NCBI GenBank assembly: GCA_958298945.1
Contig: OY282609.1
Coordinates: 41,492,954 to 41,556,953, forward strand
From: Atherix ibis
Taxonomy: Eukaryota > Arthropoda > Insecta > Diptera > Athericidae
Length of the DNA: 64,000 nt
Reading direction: 5' to 3'
Shown here: positions 33,140-46,399 of the stretch, piece after piece
How the letters are laid out: the number at the start of each line of letters is the position of its first letter
Position numbering within the stretch: the stretch's first letter is position 1
The notes under the pieces: model-generated
The model's database searches: none
The model's input: the letters and a program-made list of their open reading frames with translations, nothing else
Told to the model about the DNA's origin: nothing
Program-made: the position numbers and the translations under genes

Positions 33140-33560
33140 TTCCAAAAGGTTTGAGAGAAGAAATTATTAGTCAAGCTCATAATCCGCCAGCATCAGTTCA
33201 CGGCTGAATTGAGAAAATATTAGAACGTATTCGACGATACACATATTTCTATATATTTAAAATGGCTCCGAGAGTTCGATAGTATATATTATTATGCGAC
33301 ATTTTTAAAAAAAACTGAATCTACCAACCGAAAATTTCGACTACCAATGGGAGCATAATAACTATCCAATCCCCGTAACAGCAAATTTATGTTGATTTTT
33401 TGAGCCTCTAGCGGCGAAACAAAGGTTTCCACCACAACCAGATTATTCTCGACCATTTTTCTAAAATTTCGTAATTTAAATACTGCAGACGGACTCGACT
33501 TCTCATATCTACAACTAATTGGAGTACAAATTATTTCATGCTTTTACTGTACCAAAAACT
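33140..33560 (+). pseudogene. Gypsy integrase zinc-finger fragment
   Basis: Plus-strand text EIISQAHNPPASVHG, then YILLCDIFKK and IYVDFLSL, follows the integrase HHCC finger (one Cys changed to Phe) and the first catalytic Asp block (consensus L-Y-I-D-F-x-G-P). LDHFSK is recognisable afterwards. Stops interrupt it. It belongs to a different gypsy lineage from the copies at 21-25 kb. Confidence 0.65.
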
Positions 33561-34274
33561 ATAGTATTCAATAATTAGGGTTTAATTTGTTTCGGTCGCT
33601 TTCAAAAATTTAATTATGTGGTATAAAATCGACTATATTAAAAGAGTGCTACACTCTCTACTAGCTAAAATTACAGAGGGAGTAAATTAATTGATACTGT
33701 CGAGGATTAGGTCTTATATTAAAGATAATTTTTAGGAATGGGACCAACATATAAGCGAAATAGTTTGATCCTTGAAAGAAATTTAAAAGGAGCGCTTGAT
33801 TCCAGGGCATATATATTTTCGTAAATCCAGAGCTTTTTTAAAAGCAAAACTAGTCTTTGAACAAATAATTTTTGTGTAGTTTTAAATTGAGCTAATTTTT
33901 TCATAAAATAAAAATGGTGTTATTTTAATATAAACTAAAATAATGAAAGCGCTTTTCGTTTTGTTTTTAAATAAATTATAAAAATGGGTAAAGAACGCAG
34001 ATTATATACAGAAAATATTATTTTTTGAGAAAATGTAAGATAATATTAAATCAAATGAAAAATTAACAAAAAAAAAACAAAAACAAATATCATATTTAGA
34101 TATCTAAATAATATATTGCAACATAAACAAAAATGCAAGAATAATAAATTAAACATAAGCAAAGATATATAAATAATAAATAAAATAAGAAAATACTGAT
34201 TTAAAATAATATTTTTAATAGATCTTTAACAAAGAAACTAGATTTATTTTATTAAAAGAAAGTGAAAGTGTGAA

Positions 34275-34337
34275 TGAGCTAACAATGTAGAAGAGACGGC
34301 CATAAGGAATGGCCGTCTCTTCTACATTGTTAGCTCA
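34275..34337. repeat. Perfect palindrome (28-bp arms, GC-richer)
   Basis: 34275-34302 and 34310-34337 are exact reverse complements around TAAGGAA. The arms include AAGAGACGGCCA, clearly less AT-rich than the flanks. No copy of the sequence is seen elsewhere in the window. Confidence 0.96.
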
Positions 34338-37292
34338 CGGGGTATAAATATAGTAAAGGTCAACAACCAGAGCATTGTAAATTATAATTTTTGATTTTGC
34401 TCTTCAATTAAGCGAGGAGCATTTATGCATACAAGCTAGTACACGTATGCTATAAAGGTTATTCCCACGATTGTTATCAAACTATTTTCATATCGTTACT
34501 AGAACTGTTTTTAAATAATTTGTTAAGTAAAACAACAAAAAATCTGCAAACAATCGTAAACAAAATTAAATCGATTAATACACAATGAAATGATCATAGC
34601 CATAGACCTTTACGTGATAGAATCCCATCAAGTTTTACTATCCTAATAGACATCGTTAGGTAGGTCTATGTATACTCTCAATATAATAAATGGCTCAACA
34701 AAGACAATACTATATTACGAGTTTAAAACAACAGTCAAAATTTCATTTTTATATAAAGATAAACTTACTAAATATTATTCCATCTGTATTCGAGTAGAGA
34801 CGGTATTCAGCAAATTTGTCACAATTCTCCGCTATCGTGACAGATCAAATGCTACTAAAACTTTAGTAATGAATTGAAATCTTTCCCTTACAGCGTATTT
34901 TGACATCGAATTTTAATAATTTATTTTCGTAAAAAATTATATTTATATATAAGTTTTTATGGTTTTATGGTAGTGTTATTATTTTTTTCAAATATGCTAT
35001 TTTCATTAAAACTGATAGACTATGGAAATCTTAACAGTTTTATTCTAGCTTATTATAAATTTTCCTAGTCCATTTGTACAAAATAATTAATTATGGAATA
35101 TTTTCTGCATCAGCAAATTCCTAAGATCGACAAAATATGTATTACTAAATAAATATTTGCTGATTTAATTTAAATAAATCATAATTTTATTCAAAAAGAG
35201 AGAATAATAAAATTATATGTAAATAAGTTTAACTGTAGTCACATATTGCTGATACGAGCAATCTTACATAATTTTGTTTACATTTTTGTTACGATAATTC
35301 GTTATTACTTTTATTTAAAATTCCATATAGTAATTAATTTTCTTGTTGTTCTTGTTATTTATTACATTCTAATTTTATTTTGCTTGTTTTAAGATTATTT
35401 TCTTTTTTTTATTTATATTTCTTTACATAACATAATTCTGCATTTAACAATTTCTTACATTAAAAGTTAGCATTTTTTCCCAGTAATATGTTTTCCATTT
35501 AAGAAAAATACAAAAAAAGTGACAGAGCTAAATTTATTATTTTATTTTGAAATAAAATAAATGTTATTATATTCTAAAAATAACATTATTCAAATGCTCG
35601 GCTCTGCTCAGTTTACAGAACCGAATACGATGATTTCAATTTTTTATAAAAAGTGCGAAAAAACACCTGAAAAAGCCACCAGGCAGTAGAAATACAGAAA
35701 TATCAATATCAGCTTTTCTGAAGAACAAACCAATTGTGAATAAACACCCGTATTGGTTAAATACAACCCGAAATGGGCATAATGGCCGCCTCTCCTACTG
35801 AACGAGAGCATAGCACCGCATCAAACTGTACGACAAATAAGATGTAGGATAGTTGCAACTAAAGAAAACAACATAATCTTAAAACTAATGCAATTTTAAT
35901 TTGAATATTTGTAAGTAGGTCCTCATATTCCGAATGGAATATTAAAAGGAACATAAATGAATGAATATCATAACCTAACATTGAGCGCCCAGCTTAAATC
36001 CGTCCCACGTAATTCGAGTAGTATAATTATTCCTAATTTTTAGTTTAATTCGACCGCCGTTTCGAAGTACCACCGTCCTAGACTTTTTCCGACTGGTAAA
36101 AGTCGCGGTGTAAGATATCCACATCCTTCTGCAACAAGAAAACCGTGTTGTCCCTGTATATTGAAAATTGCATACATCCTTTGTTGGCTGGATGGTAGTT
36201 GATAAGCTATTTAAGATGGCTTCTTTCGGGTTGATATTGTTAGTGTTTTCATAAACCTCTCGTGTCGACTCTCATTTGGACGGCTTAATATCTAGACTGG
36301 CTGACTTCGGGAGCTTATGGAGGCTACTATGTAACAGTAAATAATCTTGCCGCAAACTCTTTAGTCGAAGACGTTTAAGCCATCGAGAATAATTACTACC
36401 TGATGGTAGAAATTTCGATTGGACCCTATCAGCCCGGGAACCCTCAGCCAGCTCAGAAGTTCTATTTTCCAATGATAATGAATTTGGCTGCGAAATATTT
36501 TATATATTTTTCGGAAAATCACAGAAGATTAACTATTAAAATTGTCTAAATTTAAAAACGAAATTGGATAAAAATAAAAATAACAAACTGAAAACTATAA
36601 AACAACGCAGAAAAAGCTCAAATCATACTATCCAGGAGAAGTAGTATATAACATAAATAAATAGTTGTAGACTAAATATAAACTGTTATTTAAAAAAGAA
36701 CCAGTCGTTTAAACAAACGCATCCTTGACGTTAAAATAAAATATTCTAAAGTAAAGAAGTTGAGTATTTCAAAATAACGTTGAGTGCTTTGATATATCAG
36801 TAAATAGAAAACTGGATTTGGAGTACTTGCACTAGCTTCACTTGGATAACGTAGAAATGCTATATTACTTTTCACTTAACAAAATTTTCACTTTTCTCTT
36901 ATATCCGATGTAACTACCGTCATTTTAGGTTTTCTCTTACTTCGGCTAGAGATTACAGCCGCGGTGGGCCAACGGTTCCACCTTATAACTATGCAGATTG
37001 CATACAACTACAATTATAATTTTAAAATTAAGGACACTAATCTATGGTTTTTATATATTCCACATTAAACATCATAATTCATTTCCATTCCTAAGAGTTT
37101 TGTAATATTTTACTTCATATTTTAAATCATAATGTTTTTTTAAATTTAAATATTATCTAAAACCACATATTATTTGTAACAAGAGGAATTTTTTAAAAAA
37201 GGTAAAAAAATTTGAAGGCATGTATGGGAGAATACCCATGGATGCATCCTTTAAAAACGGAATGATTTATTTTTTAACGCCATAAAAAGTAT

Positions 37293-37349
37293 GAGACCAC
37301 TGCCGTTTCAAACGTCTCTCTTGCGACGTTTTGAAACGGCGGTGGTCTC
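37293..37349. repeat. Near-perfect palindrome (about 23-bp arms)
   Basis: The arms GAGACCACTGCCGTTTCAAA.. and ..TTGAAACGGCGGTGGTCTC pair with one mismatch and one extra base, around a spacer of about 10 nt. They are GC-richer than the surroundings. Confidence 0.93.
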
Positions 37350-40298
37350 GTAATTTTACGAAATGAAGTGAACAGTTCTCGTGCAAAAGGGCTAGGGTGT
37401 TAGGATATATACGAATGAAATTTTTTATATCGGAAGATGCATAATTAACGAACAATTACAATATTTAGTTAACTATATATAATAGTGTATCATACATAAA
37501 ATGGAGCATTGATAATTTTTCGAATGATTTGGGATTACAAGTTATAGATTCGATGAGAATTGGAATGCTTGGTCGAACTCCAAAGTTCTAATCCATATGT
37601 CCATATTTATTTCAGTATCGTATTGTATAGCAATAATTTACTTTTTATTGTTAGTTTTTACCTGCTGTCTAAGAGTCGTAGTATTGTTTGTATTGACCGA
37701 TCAGCTCATTTCTTCCCATTTTCGTGTGAGGGTTCTAGGTTAACTATTTGTCGATTGTCCGAGATAATACTCCTCATTTTCTATTCTATATTCCTGCTAT
37801 TTTGAGTTATATTTGGAGCATACTCATGGCAGAGGGTGAAAGTAACTTGAAAATATTTTTTTCAGTATATCCGAAGTTATACCGTGCGGCCTATTTACTG
37901 GATAGATGATCTATTGTGGATTTAGCTTCAGAGATAATTATCTCCTTCCATAATGAATAATATTTTAATTAACTTAAAAATATATCTAAATTCCGCGTCA
38001 GTTAAAATTTTATTGGGAGAACAGTTAACAAATGTAATATTGAAGGTAAAGGATGTACATTGAAAGAATATAACTACTGAATGAAATCATTACGTAACAG
38101 TTTTCGAATGGAAGGAAATATTATTCATTCATAATAATTTTTTCTAATTAGAATGGCAGTTTCACCGTGCACTGTATTGCCCGGATGATCAGTTCTGTTT
38201 TTAAATAGTCATGCATTGTAAAAAATGACCTGGACGTAAAGACAGTATCTGTAATTAGTTTTAATTTAATATGTTAATTGTGAAGTAGGATATCTATTTC
38301 CTATCGATGGGAACTAAAATTATTGGCGTTCCATAATAGAATGAAGGGAGAGAGATCAAAGCTATCAATTGACAGGAAATTGCTGCTTTACAATATGAAG
38401 TCAATCTGAATGTACGTGTACAGCTTTGAACTTTTGAGTTCGACAAAGCATTCCAATTCCCTCCGAATGCAATCACTACAATCTAGAATTATACGTAAAT
38501 TCTTCAATTCCCAATTTTATGTGCCTAATATTATTATCCAATGTGACCTAAATATTCCTTTTGTCCATAAATAACTGGCCATAACCCTTTACAAAACATT
38601 TCATTCCTATTAAGTAATCATTATAATCCTTTTGTTAAAGAGCTATTCTTAACTATCCTTGCAATAAACACCCAACGACATCTTAAACGACAATGTATTC
38701 ATGACCTTTTAATATCCTAAAATAATTATGGTAGACAGAGAATACTGATGCGTGTTTACTACATCATACTTTCCCGTCAATGTGCCCTATTTAAAACATA
38801 TGTTTATTACAAAAATATATACTTGTAGATAAATAAAAGAAAAAAAAATTAATAATAAGTATAAAGGTTTAAGAAGGAATTACCAATTTTTAACTTTATG
38901 CTGTCTTAGTATTAGCAATAATTATTAAATACACAGTTCCGTTATAACTTACTTATTTTTATGGAGGAAGATGTAAACTTCGTATATCGATTTGTTTGTA
39001 GGATAATAATGTAGCAATAAGCAGTTTCAGTATACCCATATATCTATCATATTCTGCTTTTTAATTCATATATTCTTCTAGTATTGGAGATATCAGGAAT
39101 AAAGCAATATGCAATTTTTCACTCTATCATCATTATCCGCCCTCAGATCGATATTTTGACAAAAGCATCCAACAAATTAATGACCACCAATAATTTACCT
39201 TTTGTCAATTTTATAAATTTTCATCTATTCTCCGCCTCTTTTATATTATTATATTCTCATTTTCACAATTTGATTCTCACTTGCCTATCTATAATTATGT
39301 ATCCGATTATTCCTCACCTTTGTAAATATCTCTTCTTGCTATCTTCAGCGCTTTTTTCGTATAGAATTTTATATTCTTATTTGTTTATTTTTCTTATTTT
39401 TCTTCTCCTGCTTCGTTCTTCTTTTTGTTATATAAAATCATACTTTATTTTCTTTTTAATTCATTCTCAATAATTGATTTTATTATTATTTTACAATTTG
39501 TCTGTTTGTAATGATTTATTATTATATATATATTATATACATTATTATTTATGTATTGTTTCTTTTATAAAAAAGTTGACTTAAATCTAATTATTACACA
39601 TATTAACTTAAATCTGATTATGATTATCAGGCTTTCTTCTCAATGTGGTACAAAATTGATTTTCACCAACTTTTTCAAAAATTTAAATCTATATAAGCAA
39701 TAAACTGTTATGAGCACAATCTTTTCCCTTTTGTGCGCTTCCTTAATGAATTTTTTCTCATGTTATTTCAATTTTGAATACGAGTATATATAATACTACT
39801 AGGTCGTTTGACCAATACGATCTAGCCAACGGAATGCTAAATGATGGATACGCCTCTGGTTATACGTGTATGTTTAAGTAATTCAATTGCAAGCAGTACA
39901 CAGTGTGTCAGCATTTACGTGCTCTATGACTCAACCAGCACTGCATAACAAAATTTAAACTAATGTAATATTAAGTTAATTATTATATTAAATAATATAG
40001 TAAATATTCTTTCAATTTCTATGTAAGAGTAGGTAAATTACTCGCTTGAATATTTTCAGATAATATATATGTTGTAAGAAGACAAATAACACAAATATAT
40101 TTAAAAAAAGAAGAGGTAACGCGATATATAAATAATGAATATAATCTATTTGTATGATAAATTTAGGCGTATATATGAAATCAATTAATCTTGAATATTT
40201 TTTAATATTAAAAATTTTGCAAATAAGGCCCTAAACATTTTTTTTTGACAATAGTACTTTTATTGTTACTTAAGTATAAGTAAATTAATTAATATATC

Positions 40299-40460
40299 AA
40301 AATTACACATATATATATATATCACGTTTCACATATTAAATAAAGGAATTAGTTTTTAATATTCAAAATATTATATATTTATTAATATATAATATATATT
40401 AATAAATATATAATATTTATATATTTATTAATATTATATATTATTATTTATATATAATAT
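40299..40460. repeat. AT dinucleotide run and perfect AT palindrome
   Basis: An (AT)n run near 40308-40321 is followed by a 51-nt palindrome at 40367-40417 (25-bp arms, 1-nt centre) made only of A and T, and more TA-rich inverted text to about 40460. Such a sequence could extrude a cruciform, but AT-only palindromes arise easily. Confidence 0.85.
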
Positions 40461-40849
40461 AAAAATACAGCTTTTTCATCCAAAAAACTTCTTTTTAATG
40501 TCAGTCTACAGTAGAACACACTTTCTTATTCAAAAAACTATTTTTTTTAAATTGACTCTGCACTTCTGTCGTGGTTTCTGCCAGTTGAAATTGTTTGTAG
40601 AAAAATAAAATTGGTAACACGCCTACTACACTAATTACGCTAAAGTCCACAGTAACCCCTTTTTAGAAAAAAGTACGTCAAAGTTATTTTGCTGGGAAAC
40701 AAACTTTTCTTGCAGAGTGTATTAATATTGTCGATATTCAAAGTGTTCGATCGCTATAAATGTGTACGGATGTGTTAATGTACGGATGTGTTAACGTCTA
40801 TTGTACGGATGTGTTAATGGTCAGGGAATGGAATTATTTCATATGAAAA

Positions 40850-41420
40850 TATGGCTCGTTGTTTATAGATATATGGCTCCCGTGCCCGAGCATATTTTAG
40901 TTTCCGTACTATGCAGCCGTTCTTTACCGCAATTGGGTCATCTGCTTTTGGGGTTCGGTTGCAGTTTTCGTTTCCGTTCGACTAGTTTTTTCGTCATCAA
41001 AAAATCCTCTGGGCAATTTCAATGATGTTACGTAAACCATCTCGGCTGGCAATGTTCCAATGTCTTCTTTGAACGATAATCAAATTTTAATAAATATTTT
41101 AGGCAAATGCAATGTTCAATTTTTAGTGCTATTGTACATGATTGTGGCTGTCAGCGTTCTACACCATTTTTTCTAAAAAACAGTTTGACTACGGATGTTA
41201 TGTAGTAGGGGTCAAATATCGAATGCCAAGAGTTCGTGTCAGCTCGGCGAATATTATCGATTCAAAATGGCGGCCCTTGTCCGATATAATGAATTTTGGA
41301 ACGTTGAATTTGGATATCTAGCCAATAATAACTGCACTGGCGTTGGGTGTGGCTTCTAATTTGTTTGAGTCCATTCGTCGTGGTTAAGTAAATAACTTAG
41401 TAATAATAATTTGATATAGC
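40850..41420 (-). pseudogene. Gypsy integrase fragment
   Basis: On the minus strand: KFIISDKGRHFESIIFAELTR (second catalytic Asp; D-x-G-R-x-F-E-S block), then a Y-L-T-P-T-x-x-H-P stretch with a degraded N-G-x-x-E region, then FKEDIGTLPAEMVYVTSLKL and PRGFFDDEKTS, which match the P-A-E-M-V-Y-G-x-x-L-R-L-P-G-E-F-F block at the integrase C-terminal end. Several shifts separate these blocks. This is the same general integrase type as the plus-strand element at 27567-29960, but on the opposite strand. Confidence 0.75.
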
Positions 41421-41475
41421 ACCATAAGATTCATTGTGTTCAGTAATAATAATTTGATATAGCACCATGAGAGTT
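41392..41475 (+). repeat. Short tandem duplication
   Basis: AGTAATAATAATTTGATATA, followed by GCACCAT, occurs twice (about 41399 and 41443), a direct repeat of some 44 bp with slight divergence. Confidence 0.9.
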
Positions 41476-42625
41476 ATTGTGCTTCCAGGAGGGATAATTT
41501 TGTAATTTCATTGAATTCGCCAAGCACGTCGGCGTAAATTGAAATCAATTCAATTTATCTGAAGAAACCAAAACTTCTTGATAATTTGAGGCAACGGTAA
41601 ATCGGTTTATCTGACTAGCTAGTGGAGCACATTTGCCTTCTCCGATGAACTCTATCCTTATTGAAACTGGTCAATACCTCTTCTATATTACTTCTATAAG
41701 ACCCATATACAACTTATTTATAATAACCTATGATTGTAAAATTCTCCACTTCATAACTTTTAAATTAAGTTATATCCAACAGGTACACAAAAATAAATTC
41801 ATGCGTCCTCTCCATGATGATTTCTAAGTTGAAAAAAAACTATCCACCTTCTTTCTTATTTTCCAAATTTCCCTCCTACAATCGGATTGGAAACCATAGC
41901 TAGGAGCAGAGTTTAGGATCCGTGCAACACTGAAAAATAACAAGGCGAATACCAATTTGAGAAAATGTTTATATTTGTCTTGTTTCTTCAATACAAAAAA
42001 AGAAAAAAAAGCAATAACAAACGTGAAGGAGCGACCAGTCAAAATATGACTGGGATCAAGCAAAGAAAGCCTTTTTGAGAGGGGTTAAATATTAATAGAC
42101 TCCTTTCTGGCTATCCCCGAAATAAAATGTAAAATTCCCGTTCAAAATTTTTTTCCACCTTTATTCGAGTATTTTTAACTCTTGATTTAGAAAAGAAAAA
42201 ACAATTCTGTACGCGTCTATGCTGCGTAGTAGTGCACATATTTTTTACCTTGTAGTTAATAGCGATCGAATTTTATTACTTAGAGACCGAAATATTACGT
42301 TAGTGCCATACGATTTTTTTTAAGAACATTTATATGTTAATAGTTATTTTATTTTCTTTTTAGTGCAAATAGAATAAAGTGATATGTGCTAGTTAAAACT
42401 TATAAATAAGTATTTTGAGGAAGCCGTTGAGGTAGGCACCAACCCTAAGGTATTTCCCTTTTCGCTTTAACGCCCGATTTTAAAGTTCGCAAGCATTCCC
42501 TCTTCTTAATTAACCCAAGTTTATTCAAATCAAAATTTAAAGCGAACTTTCTCTGCCTTTTTAAAACCTCTGTAGTTCTAAAGAATATCAGTAATAATAT
42601 TCTAAAAATAAACGATAAACTTAAC
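41476..42625. other. Spacer without a recognised gene
   Basis: No motif in the open frames at 41633-41827 or 41824-42063. The segment upstream of 42700 may include the 5' untranslated region of the LINE that follows, but nothing proves it. Confidence 0.45.
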
Positions 42626-42689
42626 GGTGAATTGTATTAACAATACAATTGAGATTTTCGGCTCAATTGTATTGTTCATACAATTCACC
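42626..42689. repeat. Near-perfect palindrome (28-bp arms)
   Basis: 42626-42653 and 42662-42689 pair at 27 of 28 positions around ATTTTCGG. It lies directly before the LINE ORF1 remnant. Because the arms also contain an internal ATTGTATT direct repeat, alternative pairings are possible. Confidence 0.93.
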
Positions 42690-42699
42690 AAATTAAGTA

Positions 42700-43400
42700 A
42701 TGGGAACTGGTTTCTGCAACTGGGTAGCTAATACGTCCGAAGAGGAAATAATTGACAATCGCAGAGTCCAAAATATGGTAGATATCAGAAAGATCATATT
42801 CACGAGCGACGGTAATCAATTCTGTATGGGTATTTTTGTTTTATTTTTCGATTCGGACGACCTCCTTCTTAACATCAATATCCTGTTCCATAGATCAAAC
42901 GTACTATCCCGATCCCATGAGATGTCGCATCTACCAAGTTCTGGTACATACGGCAAAATATTGCAAGGCGTTGGAGGTATGTGCTACTGGATGTTTACGT
43001 AATTTTAACATAAATTACATAATAAACTCGAACTGTTTAGGAGACCAATACTGCCCGTCATACGCGGAGAGAAAAAACATTCTCAGAGTTATGATAGACA
43101 ACATATGTTTCATGAATACTGCAACAAAAATGTATAACAAAACTCAAATGGATTCCTCTACAGTACAATCCAACACCTTGTTTGCAGAAGCAGTTTGTAC
43201 GTAATCTCATCCAGTTAAAATATAACAATCCCCTTTCATCCACATTACCATTACCATCTTTCCCATTCCTACCCAAAAAATTGTCACCTCACACATCCAA
43301 AAAAGCTACTAATCATAAACTATCCAAATCTCTAACGCCGACTTTCAAAAAACCAATTATTAAAAGCGACAATTCTTCAGGTTAATCTATTACCACACCA
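42700..43400 (+). pseudogene. LINE ORF1 (gag-like) remnant
   Basis: In the second of two plus frames, Cys/His remnants follow Jockey-type ORF1 zinc knuckles: DPMRCRIYQVLVHTAKYC (second Cys and the Gly lost), CATGC, then NCLGDQYCPSYAERKNILR, and a Ser/Pro/Lys-rich tail to about 43385. ORF1 would bind the element RNA. The frame shifts near 42836 and 43200, and knuckle residues are missing. The motif GDxYCPS-x-x-x-RKNILR also occurs on the minus strand at 55669-55890. Confidence 0.65.
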
Positions 43401-43524
43401 TCAAAATCTCCAAATCTAAATTTACAAACATCTTTAACTCTTTCACGATCCACTAGCAAATAAGTTATACACATTTATAAACAAAATAACATATCTTATA
43501 AAACAAAACTACTTTCACGCTTCA

Positions 43525-44020
43525 TTGAGAATTAGGCAAACTGGGATAGGTTTAAATCTGTGGTCACTATGATCATGGATAATTCACTATTAGAATTCCC
43601 TATTAACCAGAAAGCGAGAAAAGTGGTTGCTATCTTCAGGCGTATAGCTAATGATTCTATACTATTTTCGTCCGATGCATTGAGATACCGATTAGTATGG
43701 TACTCATTGGAAATTGCTGCGGTAAGACGTGAGAGAAATTTGGCCTGGCAGAAATACTACCATTTTGCTGGTACGACTAATTTTTCCGAGTTAAGACCTA
43801 AAACTACCAAAGTCAAGAAAGTACTAACGAAATCAATATGAAGAGGAAATAAATGGATTCTCGGTCGTCAAAAGATTGAAATTATTCCACCGATTGAGAC
43901 TGAGAATGGGAATAATGTCTACTCCCGTTCCATCGTTGAGAAACTAGCAATAGATTGGGCATTTTTCTCCTCGAACAACCATCTAAGTGTAGAATGTCGT
44001 AGAGACAAAAATCCTTTATG
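43525..44020 (+). pseudogene. LINE ORF2 linker fragment, out of order
   Basis: The plus frame NWDRFKSVVTMIMD to RYRLVWYSLEIAAVRRERNLAW-like text resembles the segment between the endonuclease and reverse transcriptase in I/Jockey-type LINEs (W-W-x-x-E-I-x-x-x-R-R-E-R-N-x-A-W). Then IIPPIETENGN and SIVEKLAIDWAFFSSNNH follow, the usual text just before the RT domain. It lies upstream of an endonuclease fragment, the reverse of the normal order. Either two LINE copies are juxtaposed or one copy is rearranged. Confidence 0.6.
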
Positions 44021-44029
44021 AGAAACCTC

Positions 44030-44360
44030 TCGTCAATTCTATCTTCTTTCACATTTACCTCGAATGTTCTCTTACATAACAAACGAATTGACATTACATA
44101 GATTACGGAGACTCGCTTTACCTCCAGGTTGTTTTTTATTATATGTGACTATTTAACATACCAAACTGACCATCCAAATAATACAGCGCATGGTGGAACT
44201 GCCATCTTTATTAAAAATTTCTTAAATCATTCCTTCCATTTACAAACTGCCACAATATCCCTACAGTCAGTAGTTATTATCCTTCCATGCAAATCCTTTA
44301 CTTTTAACGTTGCATCCGTTTACTTTCCACCGAATAAAAAATTAACTAAAAAATTTTAAG
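44030..44360 (+). pseudogene. LINE apurinic-type endonuclease fragment
   Basis: The plus frame has a degraded N-terminal start (NVLLHNKRIDIT), then ITETRFT (the E-T-x-L/F metal-binding block), YQTDHPNNTAHGGTAIFIKN (H-G-G-T/V-A block) and NVASVYFPPN (Y-x-P-P block). These are successive landmarks of the Jockey-clade endonuclease that nicks target DNA. Only about the first half of the domain is present. It is cut off near 44360 by anonymous DNA. Confidence 0.8.
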
Positions 44361-44834
44361 CAGTCATAGAAAACTTCCTGATATGCTGGACTATTACTTT
44401 ACCTCACCCATCTATTCCTTTACCTCACCCATCATTAAAAAAAAATTATTTGTTATTCAAATTATTTCAAATAAATTAGATTCGGAAATAAATGTGCATT
44501 AAATAAAAAAGTGAACAAAAAGTCATAGATAACAATAAGAATAATAGTAACGAAGGAAAGAGCATGAGTGCGAAAAATGCGAGTAATTCCTATACATGAA
44601 TAATGATTTTGTTTTAATACGTATATTGCATATATCATAACAATTTAATATATAAATTTTAGGATTTGTAAACTTCATGTATCCAATTATTATTGAAATT
44701 TGTTTTCCTTATTATTACTTTTTATTATTATTCTAGTTAATCTTAAATTTAAAAAAATAAAAATATTCAATTGTTAATTATTTTTTTTGTATTAATTTTA
44801 TTATGTATAGATGAGTTTGCTTTAGATAAAATAA

Positions 44835-45110
44835 CAACAACTAGTATCTACACTTCATAGAGTACATGCTTTGAGATGACTTTTATTCCATTTTTTTAAA
44901 AGATCAAATGTTCTAACAAAAAAACTACTCCACTTTGTTAATAGATTTTGCTACAGTCTTGTAAATGGATTTTTCTTACGATTTGAAAATATCAGACTAT
45001 TTGGATGTTGTTAATGTCCACATTTCATAGGGTACACACTTTGAGATTACATTTATTCTATTTTTTTAAAAAAAGATCAAATGCTTCAACAAAAAAACAA
45101 CTCCTCATCT
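44835..45110 (+). repeat. Diverged tandem duplication (about 170 bp apart)
   Basis: ACACTTCATAGAGTACATGC near 44850 matches CACATTTCATAGGGTACACA near 45020. Both continue with TTTGAGAT, TTATTC and TTTTTTAAAA..GATCAAATG, then CAACAAAAAAAC-like text. It is an older duplication. Confidence 0.75.
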
Positions 45111-45948
45111 TAGAGGTTTAGATAACCTCATCTTGTAAACCACTCCAACCGCAAAATAGGTGCTCAGCAATTTTTGGTGTATACTATTTTGCCTCATTTT
45201 CCGGTCGAACGGGTTAATTGGAGGAACTTTGAAACAAATTCAAGTTCAAAAAGCCAACACATCAGTGCGCCGGAAAAATTTTTACACACAGTCTCGCGGT
45301 CTTCGAAGTCATTCCTGGACCATCAAATGATCCTGTAGTTAACAAGATTTCTCATTGTCTATTAAATAATAGAAATGTTGGCTTGCGTTTGGTTGCCGTG
45401 TTGGTATCCTCGGCGCTCCATTTTTAATCCCACGTATATACCAAACTTGCCGTATCTACTAACTAAATGTCATTTAAAATCTTTAACCATGCATAGATAA
45501 ATAGACTTTCTTTCTCAAACCAGTGTACTCAATATCCGTAGCAAAGCTCTGGGAAAAGGAAAAAGAAGGAGAAAAGGAGAAAAGAGAAAACAAAACAAAT
45601 AGAAAAAAAATTATTTTCTTTTTATGAACTTATTTTAATCACCACTCCATTGTTTTCAACTTATTTCTACTTAATATTATTAATTAACAATATATATAAA
45701 AAAATCCTTTTTTTCTAACTTAATAAGAATTAAATCTAGAATTTTCTTTTTTTAATTTTTTTTTAACTTTATCATACCTTTTACACATATACCTCATAAA
45801 TAGTCGCGCTTCTTTCTGTTACTCTATTATTAACCTCGTCTGGCATTGGACTATGTGTAGCTGTAATCTTACAATTTATAATACTTCCCAGATGAATCAT
45901 TCAGAATTAATGCTAACTTATTAGATTTTCCAGATTGATAATTAACAT

Positions 45949-46018
45949 AGGAAATTTTTCAGCTGTTTTAATTTCTAAAGAAATTTTTCAGCTGTTTTAG
46001 TTTCTAAAGAAATTTTTC
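45949..46018 (+). repeat. 31-bp tandem duplication
   Basis: TTTTTCAGCTGTTTTAATTT, followed by CTAAAGAAA, is repeated immediately with one substitution. Confidence 0.92.
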
Positions 46019-46399
46019 ATTTCATACGCTTTAATTAAATTTTAATTTAATGTTTTTTTTTTTAATGAAATATCTTTAGAATAAAAAAAATACAAACAAA
46101 ACTTTAATCCATTTAATTTTCAATTATTTTTAACGAGCACAATGAGAAAATAATTGATTAGTCCGTTTACTATAAACCGATTTTATATCACCTTAGTTAT
46201 AAATATCGTGAATAATTTGTGAAAGATATATGTTGTTTATAATTAAATTGGTTCTCCCTCCAGATTAATATTCATTATATTATATTGTAAGTCACTTTAA
46301 TTTTAATTTGTATTTCAATTAATTTAGTTTATAATTTTTATTATTTATTGCTATATTATTATTATTTATAATGTCGCTTTTGCTCCACAAGTTGCCGGA

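Larger units (their letters stand above)
33561..40849. other. Long stretch without a recognised gene
   Basis: AT-rich DNA with three palindromes listed separately. The segment 36000-36480 is less AT-rich and has longer minus-strand frames, but I cannot assign it; it may be another old retrotransposon piece. Other open frames here, including 129 codons at 39084-39473, are low-complexity Ile/Phe/Leu translations. Confidence 0.5.

Noticed and set aside
36000..36480. Retrotransposon coding on the minus strand
   Set aside because: Composition is richer in GC and has longer frames, but no catalytic or structural motif could be recognised.
39084..39473. 129-codon plus frame with hydrophobic composition
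   Set aside because: It is a translation of T-rich DNA; apparent membrane segments are expected from composition alone.
40308..40417. AT palindrome as a replication origin
   Set aside because: AT-only palindromes arise readily in such DNA, and no other origin feature can be recognised from sequence in an insect.
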